64,000 nucleotides of DNA from Delphinus delphis (taxonomy: Eukaryota > Chordata > Mammalia > Artiodactyla > Delphinidae): assembly GCF_949987515.2 (NCBI RefSeq), contig NC_082687.1, forward strand, positions 115,487,838 to 115,551,837. Direction: 5' to 3'. The notes beneath the pieces were generated by a model. It had not been told where the DNA came from and searched no databases. It saw only the letters and a program-made list of their open reading frames with translations. The number at the start of each line of letters is the position of its first letter. Positions within the stretch are counted from its first letter, which is position 1. A program made the translations under genes and the position numbers. Of the stretch, positions 56,501 to 64,000 are shown one piece after another.

Positions 56501-56744
56501 CACATAAGGATACATTTAAGTAACTTTCTCATGTTTAATTCATCAGTGTCAGGGATAACAATACAAACTTCCAGTATCCAGATGTCCCAAATCAACGGTC
56601 CTTACTCCCTCTTATTATGCTAAACTGTCTGCCACAATTTTGTTTCAAAAATCAGTGTGTAATAGAGAGAAGGAATATCTGTTCAAACTGTCATGAATGT
56701 CTAAATCTAGATAATCTTCCAAATGAATTGGATCTGGGAGGGTG

Positions 56745-56845
56745 AGGCCACATTCTTTTGTTCCCTGCTTGTATCTGGTTAGTTTGCACAGTACTTGGCC
56801 TTGAGTGCGCACAAGAAATATTTCTTGAATGATTTTACAAATGAA
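56745..56845 (+). repeat. L2 3' end
   Basis: tttgttccctgcttgtatct, agtacttggccttgagtgc and aatatttcttgaatgattt match the L2 tail. Confidence 0.55.
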
Positions 56846-57040
56846 TGAAACAGGTGTCTATATTTGACTACGTTTCGTGGGATAATTTGTTGTTCTGTAT
56901 GTTAATACACAAAAATTACAATTCCTCTGTGATTTTATTGTTTTCTTGGTGAGAGAAAAATAATATTAATTGAAAATTTTAAATAATAAGTGTAAAAATA
57001 GGCCAATTTTTAATAGTTTGATAGAAGCTTATCTTTTCAA

Positions 57041-58895
57041 AATAAAATACTTAGGAATAAATCTAACCAAGGAAGTGAAAGACTTATATGCTGAGAACTC
57101 TAAAACACTGATAAAGGAAATTGAAGATGATCAAGGAAATGGAAATCCCATTCTCTTGAATTGGAAGAATTAATATAGTTAAAATGGCCATAATACCCAA
57201 AGCAATCTACAGATTTAATGTGATCCCTGTCAAATTACCCAAGACATATTTCACAGAATTAGAACAAATAATCCTAAAATTTGTACAGAACCACAAAAAA
57301 ACCCAGAATTGCCAAAACAATACTAAGGAAAAAGAACAAAACTGTAGGCATAACTCTCTCAAACTTCAGACAATACTACAAAGCTACAATAATCAAAACA
57401 GCATGGTACTGGCACAAAAACAGACATATAGATCAGTGAAACAGAATAAAGAGCCCAGAAATAAACCCATACAGCTATGGTCAATTTATCTCCATCAAAA
57501 GAGGCAAGAATAAACAATGGAGAAAAGACATTCTCTTCAGTATGTGGCACTGGGAAAGCTGGACAGCCACATATAAATCAATGAAGCTAGAACACTTCCT
57601 CACACCATTCACAAAAATAAACTCAAAATGGCTTAGAGACTTAAATACAAGACATAACACCATAAAACTCTTAGAAGAGAACAAAGGCAAAACATTCTCT
57701 GACGTAAATTAATATTTTCTTAGGCCAGTCTCCCAAGGCAAAAGAAATAAACACAAAAATAAACAAATGGAACCTAATCAAACTTGTAAGCTTTTGCACA
57801 GCAAAGGAAACCATAAACAAAATGAAAAGACAGCCTACGGATTGGGAGAAAATATTTGCAAACAATGTGACTTACAAGGGATTGATTTCCAAACTATACA
57901 AATAGCTCATACAACTCAGTATCAAGAAAAATGAACAACCCAATCAAAAACTGGGCAGAAGACTTAAATAGACATTTCTCCAAGGAAGACATACAGATAG
58001 CCAACAGACACATGGAAAGATGCTCCACATTGCTAATTATTAGAAAAATGCAAGTCAAAGCAAAAATGAGGTGTCACTTCACACGAGTCAGAATGGCCAT
58101 CATCAAAAAGTCTACAAATAATAAATGCTGGAGAGGGTGTGGAGAAAAGGGAACCCTCGTACGCTGTTGGTGGGAATGTAAATTGGTGCTGCCACTAAGG
58201 AGGACAGTATGGAGGTTCCTTAAAAAACTAAAAATAGAACTACCATATTATCCAGCAGTCCCACTCCTGGGCATGTATCCGGAAAAGACAAAAACTCTAA
58301 TTTGAAAGATAAATGCACCCCAATGTTCACAGAAGCACTATTTACAATAGCCAAGACATGCAAGCAACCTAAGCACCCATCAAGAGATGAATGGATAAAG
58401 AAGATATGTATATATAAATATATATATATATATTTATACACACACAATGGAATATTACTGTCATAAAAATGAATGAAGTAATGCCATCTGCAGCAACGTG
58501 GATGGACCTAGAGATTATCATACTAAATGAAGTAAGTCAGACAAAGACAAATACTATATGATATCACTTACATGTGGAATCTAAGGATAGTACAAATTAA
58601 CTTACTTAAAGAACAGAAACAAACTCAGAGACATAGAAAATGAACTTGCAGACATAGAAAATGAACTTGCCAAAGGGGAAGGGGGGAGGGATAAATTAGG
58701 AGTATGGGATTAACAGATACATGCTACCATATGTAAAAAAGATGAACAACAAGGATTTATTGTTACTATATTCAATATCTTATAATAACTTATAATGGAA
58801 AAGAATTTAAAAATATAATTATAAAACCACATCACTTTGCTGTATACCTGAAACTAACACAATATTGTAAATCAACTATACTTCAATTAAAAAAA
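57041..58895 (+). mobile_element. 5'-truncated L1 with flanking duplication
   Basis: Begins in ORF2 after the RT (a GINLTKEVKDLY-type segment) and runs to the 3' UTR end at ttcaattaaaaaaa. Target duplications TTATCTTTTCAA (57029-57040) and TTATCTATTCAA (58896-58907) match 11 of 12. ORF2 remnants lie at 57184-57513 and 57931-58305, the latter with the [17 protein letters not shown] cysteine segment. It carries a (TA)n tract at 58406-58438 and a tandem 20-bp unit (gacatagaaaatgaacttgc) at 58630-58670. Confidence 0.93.
58406..58445. repeat. (TA)n/(CA)n microsatellite in L1 3' UTR
   Basis: tatatataaatatatatata then tttatacacacaca, expanded at the position where sister L1 copies have a short ggtatacatata-like stretch. 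Confidence 0.85.
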
Positions 58896-58979
58896 TTATC
58901 TATTCAAGTTTAAGGACAAGACACCACACTCATGGTGGCCTCAAATCTGAACTCTGCTTAGAACTTTAAATCATATATA

Positions 58980-59343
58980 TGTAAAAATTAATATAGAAAC
59001 ATCAATTATATAGAATTTGGAGACCAGAATGGGGAACTCTCCTGCCCTAGGTTGGTAGCAGAGCCCAACAGGAAGTAGAAAGGCTCCCTTTCTTTCCTGG
59101 CAAGAGCTCAACCAATGAAAGATTGTCACAACTCAACCAATGAAAAGCCATGAACTCTTTGTTTACTATAGCCCTCCCGATTTCCTTTTTCTCTCTATGA
59201 AAGAGCTCTCCTTTCCATTTTTGCTGAGGAGTTGCACATGGCTTTCCATGGTTATAGATCCCAAATTGCAATCCTTTGCTGATCCCAAATAAACCCATTT
59301 TTGTTGGAGAAATAACCGGCATTCTCTTTGTTTTAGGTCGACA
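58980..59343 (+). mobile_element. candidate solo LTR
   Basis: Begins TGT and ends ACA with a 6-bp duplication TATATA on each side (58974-58979, 59344-59349), though that sequence is low-complexity. Inside are two CCAAT-type motifs in a direct repeat (ctcaaccaatgaaa, about 59107 and 59132), an AATAAA at 59288-59293, and a downstream gttttaggtcgaca end. These are LTR features (U3 with CCAAT, R polyA signal, short U5). No retroviral genes adjoin it, so it would be a solo LTR. Class unresolved. Confidence 0.5.
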
Positions 59344-59349
59344 TATATA

Positions 59350-61002
59350 AAAGAGATTATTTAGCTCTTCATATTCTGGAGTATTTTAATCCTTCTCACA
59401 GATAAGAAGGAAAACTATTACAATGGCTAGCATTTATGACAATAAAAGTCATTCTTAGCTCTCTTAATTGTAGAGGTGGGGGTATGAAAATGCAGTTTAG
59501 AAGCCTCAGTTTTGAACCAAGATGGGAGCTAATGTGTGAGGAGCTTTCCAGAAGGTGAATGCTATTTAGTTCAGAAATTAAAGATGCTAATCATACTGAA
59601 GCATGGATTTTGAATAATATTTCAAGCTTTTTCACTACAATGTATTTTTAACTTACATATATGTTTTACCCTTCTCATGCCCATAGTTTTGCTTCTTTAA
59701 CTCTATTTCATTGAGTACTTGCTAATAAAGAGCTATTGTGAACCAACATTCTTGCTCTCATATGCACAAAGAATCCTTATAAAAGATCTCGTAGAAGACT
59801 ATAGAAATATAAGGCATAATGTGTTTATGGTGAGGTGTGGGAAAAGGACAGATGTGGAGGACATTTCTGAGGATTCTACAACCCTACCTGATCAGGCTGA
59901 CTACTCTGACCATCCATTTGTATAAGACTGTTTGCAGACTACTTAACAATTACTTGGGCAGATCTTTGCCGATCTGTATTTATTGGTGGGGTCAAAGATT
60001 GGGAAGACATGAGAGAACCGAAGTGACTCTATGAATAGATAAACCCCCAAACAGTGACTGTGAGTCTAGTAAGTTAGCAGATTGTGATTCTTCTGTAAAT
60101 AAGTACCAAGTCTATTTTCTATGAAACTATTAAGAACACATGAATTTAGCACTTAGAAAGGGATTTGCTCTTCAATTATTACTATTAAATTTCTTCACTG
60201 TCTCATTTTCTATGTTGGAAAGTTTAAAAGTATTATATTTTGAATGAATCATCAATAACTTTTAGAACAATTTGCAAAGTAAATTATATAAACATACAAA
60301 TCATAATAAACAAGGAAGTTTTGTGAAAGACATGTTTCAGAAAAACAGATTTACAGGTTTCAAAAAGTTAGAAACATTCTTACATTTTCAATCCTTACCT
60401 GTCATTGCACTTGCTGATTTCATCCCCTCCTTTTGGCTAAGGCATGAAAATTCAAGTAGGTCATATATAGGATGATGAAAAGTTTTCATCCATAACACTT
60501 TTCTACTGCATTGTTTTTTCATCCATAATGCAACCCTTTATGGGTCTCTGATCTATCCCAGTCGCTGTCAAAATGATTGATGAAGCTGTTGCTTGAAAAA
60601 TATTTGGAAGCTTGGGTCCATAGATTTGTGGACAAGAGAGCAACAAAAAGCCTTATGAACATGGCTACACTATACCCCTGGTGGGTCAAAAAGACTAGAA
60701 TTTGTATGAAGTATTTATTTAAAAAAAGAATTAGTCAAAAGTAATTTTTAACAAAAAACATTAAGTTTTGAATTGGTCTTGGGTTGACTGTTTTATGGTG
60801 AATATAACTGAATCATTTTCACGTGCTCAGTCCAAAGACTTTTAAAGATCACACATAGATTTCATCAAGGACCAATGTTATCCTTACAATCTAGGTGTTC
60901 TATACTTGTCACATACTTAGATTTAAATTATATAAACCTCAGTTTATCATGTACATGTAGTAGTATCATGTCAGTTATCTTTTTGCTTTGTCTTCCTTTT
61001 TT
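59350..61002. other. unique sequence
   Basis: The frame 59719-59925 (68 codons, acidic end) has no recognisable family. A short palindrome GATGAAAA-g-TTTTCATC sits at 60474-60490. No gene supported. Confidence 0.4.
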
Positions 61003-61015
61003 TTTCCTGGCATTT

Positions 61016-61224
61016 TTTTTTTTTTTTTTTTCCCGTTACACGGGCCTCTCACTGTTGTGGCCTCTCCCATTGCGGAGCACAGGCTCCGTACACGCAGGCT
61101 CAGCGGCCATGGCTCATGGGCCCAGCCGCTCTGCGGCATGTGGGATCTTCCCGGACCGGGGCACAAACCCGTGTCCCCTGCATCGGCAGGAGAACTCTCA
61201 ACCTCTGCACCACCAGGGAAGTCC
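61016..61224 (-). mobile_element. CHR-2-type SINE, minus strand, perfect TSD
   Basis: T-run, cccgttacacgggcctctca through caccagggaagtcc. The 13-mer TTTCCTGGCATTT flanks it exactly at 61003-61015 and 61225-61237. Some differences from other copies (ggagaactctcaacctctgc for ggcggactctcaaccactgc). Confidence 0.96.
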
Positions 61225-61239
61225 TTTCCTGGCATTTAT

Positions 61240-61980
61240 ACATCCAAATAAGATATTGATTTTTCTAATTATCCTATCCATTACCAGACTGGAGGAAGAA
61301 AATTAATGGGGCTATGGAGCCAGAGAAAGAAAAGTTCAAAACTTCATTCCACCATATACCTGATGAGACTTCATTTTTTTATCTTCAAAGGGGGCTAATA
61401 AGATTTATGTCCCATGATTACTATAAGTATTTCAATGCAATAATTCATTAAGAAGATCATCGGGACTTAAAAATACTAGTTTATTTTTCCTTCATTTTTA
61501 TTTTAGTCCAAGATATAATAAATGTGAAAAACACAGATGATACTTTGGTTATCCAATATGTTTAAATAAATTTCCAGCTAATATAGATTGTCAAAACAAT
61601 CTTTAAAGCAATAATCATTCTATAAATTGACACTGATTATGGCCAACTGTACTGAAAACAAATAAGAATAGGGAAGATAATAATCTAATGAAAAGAAGAA
61701 AAAACAAGTTCTAATAAGAGAATAATAAGTTGAAAAATAGATTCTGAATATTGAAAATAGAACATAAATAAATAAATAACAAGTAAGTCAAAGACCATCC
61801 ACTCAAACTTCATGTCAATTACAATGAATTATTGATTTAGAAATCTAAAAAGTTGTCATGTATTGCGTGATATTGGTATATCAGCACCCTTTAAGTTTAT
61901 AAATTTTGCTCTTTTTGCTTTTCTTGTAGTTCATTTAGAATAATTGCCTACACTGCTGTTATAATCATGTAACCATCAGG
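61240..61980. other. AT-rich sequence
   Basis: 61360-61450 may be a MIR 3' scrap. AATA-type simple sequence near 61760-61785. No gene. Confidence 0.35.
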
Positions 61981-61984
61981 ATAT

Positions 61985-62095
61985 AAACTGTAGGACAGGG
62001 ACTTTTGTTTCTTTGTTCACTACTGCATCCCAAGGACTTGGATCAGTGCTGATAAATAGGAGAGTTTCAGAAAATATCTCTTAAATGAATAATTG
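61985..62095 (+). repeat. L2 3' end
   Basis: acttttgtttctttgttcac, tactgcatcccaaggacttg, agtgctgataaataggagag and a ttaaatgaat end match the L2 tail. Confidence 0.7.
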
Positions 62096-62199
62096 CAGAA
62101 ATGAGTAATCAAACAAGTTAACAAGCAAATCAGATATTGTCTAACAATAATCTGTACTTCTCAGTCTTTTAAACCACAAATAGGTGTCAACTGTACAGA

Positions 62200-62250
62200 A
62201 GGAGAAATTATTATTAACCTTTCACAGATGAGGAAACCAAATCACAAATT
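62200..62250 (-). repeat. MIR core, antisense scrap
   Basis: attaacctttcacagatgag followed by gaaacc matches the antisense MIR core. It is cut off on the right by the L1. Confidence 0.5.
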
Positions 62251-63333
62251 TTAAAATTAAAAGCCAAAGCATTCTTGAGAAAGAAAAACAAATCTGGAGG
62301 TATCACACTTCCTGATTTCAAACTATATTAAAAAGCTATAGTAATAAAAACAGTATGGTTTTGACATAAAAACAGACACATAGACGAATGAAACCAAATG
62401 GAGACCCTAGAAGTAAATCCATGCATATATGGTTAATTAATTTTTGACAAAGGAGTCAAGAATATACAATGGGGACAGAACAGTCTCTTCAATAAATGGT
62501 GTTGGGAAGATTGTCACAAGCAAAAGAATGAAACTAGGTCTCACACCATATGCAAAAAATCAACTCCAAATTAATTAAAAACTTGAGTGTAAGCCTTGAA
62601 ACCATAACATTCCTAAGAGAGGACATAGGGGGGAAGTTCCTTGACATCGGTCTTGACAATGAGTTTTTGGATTTGACACCAAAAGCAAAGGCAACGAACG
62701 CAAAATAAATAGTGCTTTATTTATTTTTAGTGGAAAAAGCTGCACAGCAAAGGAAACCATCAACAAAATGAAAAGGCAGCCTGTGGGATGGGAGAAAATA
62801 TTTGCAAACTACATATCTCATAAGGGGCCAATATCCAACATATATAAGAAACTCATACAACTCAATAGCAAAAACCCAAATAACCCAATTAAATAAATTG
62901 GCAAAGGACCTGAATAGTAAATTTTCCAAATAAGAGGTACAAATGGCCATCAGGTACATGAAAAGGAGCTCAACATCAAAACCACAATGGTATATTACCT
63001 TACACTTGTTAGGATGGCTATTATCAAATATACAGGAGATAACAAATGCTATTGAGGATGTGGAGAAAAGGGAAATCTTGTATGCTGTTGATGGAAATGT
63101 AAACTGGTACAGCCACTGTGGAAAACAGTATGGAAGTTCCTCAAGAATTTAAAAATAGAATTACTATATAATCTAGCAATCCCACTTTGGGATATAATAT
63201 GCAAAAGAAACAAAATCAGTATCTCAAAGAGATAGCTCTATTCCCATGTTCACTGCAGCATTCTTTACAATAGCCAAGACATAGAAACAACCAAAGTGTC
63301 CATGAACAAATGAATGGATAAAGAAAATATGGT

Positions 63334-63340
<7 letters not shown>

Positions 63341-63368
<28 letters not shown>
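63341..63368. repeat. (CA)n microsatellite
   Basis: At least 13 CA units after catacacata, inside the L1 3' UTR. Confidence 0.92.
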
Positions 63369-63373
<5 letters not shown>

Positions 63374-63502
63374 AATGAAACACTATCCAGCCATAAAAAA
63401 GAGGGAAATCTTGCCATTTGTGATAACATCAGTGAACCTGAAAAGTATCATTTTCCTAACTGAAATAAGCCAGACAAAGAAAGATAAATACTGTATGGTA
63501 TT

Positions 63503-63552
63503 GTATCTATCTATCTATCTATCTAAAATATCAAATCAATCAATCAATCAAA
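63503..63552. repeat. (TATC)n and (AATC)n tetranucleotide tracts
   Basis: tatctatctatctatctat then caatcaatcaatcaa, two different tetranucleotide tracts about 10 bp apart. Confidence 0.9.
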
Positions 63553-63839
63553 CTCATAGAAACAGAAAGAAAACTAGTTGCTAGGATCTGGTGGGTAGCA
63601 GAAATATGAAGAGGTTGGTAAAATGTACAAAATTTCAGTTATAAGATGAATAAGTCTGATGATCAAATGTATAAAATGGTGACTATATTTGATAACACTA
63701 TGGGAGGGAGACGCAAGAGGGAGGAGATATGGGGATATAGGTATAGCTGATTTACTTTGTTATAAAGCAGAAACTAACACACCATTGTAAAGCAATTATA
63801 TTCCAATAAAGATGTTAAAACAAACAAACAAACAAAAAA

Positions 63840-64000
63840 CACTGTATTTTATAATTGAAATTTTCTGAGAGTAGAACATAAATGTTCTTCCCCCCCCCCC
63901 AAAAAAGCTGTATTTTTGAGTGAAATGTGACACAGAATGGTTACATTATTGTTGGATTATTATATTTAGAGGAATGTGGGTGAGTTACTAATATAATAGG
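63840..64000. other. window end, AT-rich with a C-run
   Basis: A C-run of about 12 (63891-63902) followed by A6. Nothing else recognised. Confidence 0.5.

Larger units (their letters stand above)
62262..63838 (+). mobile_element. 5'-truncated L1 ORF2 C-terminus and 3' UTR
   Basis: Starts agccaaagcattcttgagaa and continues through cagtatggttttgacataaa, gaatatacaatggggacaga, the C-terminal cysteine region, and the 3' UTR (ccattgtaaagcaattatat, tccaataaagatgtt) to a (CAAA)n tail. Frames are broken. Microsatellites have grown in the 3' UTR: (CA)n at 63341-63368, (TATC)n about 63506-63524 and (AATC)n about 63533-63550. No confident target duplication. Confidence 0.9.

Noticed and set aside
59719..59925. 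68-codon frame with an acidic C-terminus
   Set aside because: Looked exon-like, but no homology recognised and no splice structure supports it.
60474..60490. Short palindrome GATGAAAA-g-TTTTCATC
   Set aside because: Eight-bp arms in AT-rich DNA are expected by chance.

Overview
This looks like a vertebrate nuclear window from a cetacean (whale or dolphin). The main evidence is a family of about 200-bp tRNA-Glu-derived SINEs with the head ggcttccctggtggcgcagt. They match, from memory, the CHR-2 SINEs of cetaceans and relatives. I count twelve CHR-2-type copies and two older CHR-1-type copies. They sit among L1 3' ends of cetartiodactyl type, mammal-wide MIR and L2, ERVL-MaLR LTRs and hAT-Charlie fossils. 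I recognised no ruminant BovB LINE, which fits Cetacea better than cattle or sheep. Whether the species is a toothed or baleen whale cannot be read from this sequence.

No functional protein-coding gene, exon, rRNA or tRNA gene could be supported. The sequence is A+T-rich, and almost every longer open frame falls in a repeat. The short recurrent frames ending in HQGSP or APPGKP are SINE translations. The 230-codon frame near 30 kb is L1 reverse transcriptase. The Ser/Pro/Leu and Gly/Arg/Glu frames near 43.5 kb are a purine-rich satellite. The window is best read as gene desert or a large intron.

Layout: 1-9 kb holds AT-rich unique DNA with four CHR-2 SINEs, MER5A-like and MER20-like hAT fossils and a MIR. 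9.8-13.7 kb is a nested L1 cluster: an old + strand L1 split by a SINE, followed by a second L1 with an inverted part. 13.9-24.5 kb has scattered SINEs, a MER1-like hAT with a perfect 8-bp target duplication and MLT1-type LTRs. 26.7-27.0 kb is a non-repeat block with a full CRE palindrome. 27.2-29.1 kb is an antisense ancient L1. 29.5-32.2 kb is a 5'-inverted (twin-primed) L1 with the best-preserved ORF2 fragment. 32.2-43.3 kb is mostly unique AT-rich DNA with one long CHR-1 SINE. 43.36-43.81 kb is a homopurine satellite. 44.2-46.2 kb is an ancient L1 interrupted by two L1 3' ends in tandem. 47-56 kb has more SINEs, L2 and MIR. 57-59.3 kb is an L1 with flanking duplication, then a solo LTR. 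62.2-63.8 kb is another L1 3' end.

There is no operon or pathway here. The functional relationships are between mobile elements: L1 machinery probably mobilised the SINEs (oligo-A tails, 12-15 bp A/T-rich target duplications), and nesting gives relative ages. Family names are from memory of consensus features, without a RepeatMasker run. The most follow-up-worthy items are the twin-primed L1, the homopurine array, the CRE-bearing block and the long perfect hairpin at 33.9 kb. I found no convincing undescribed system.
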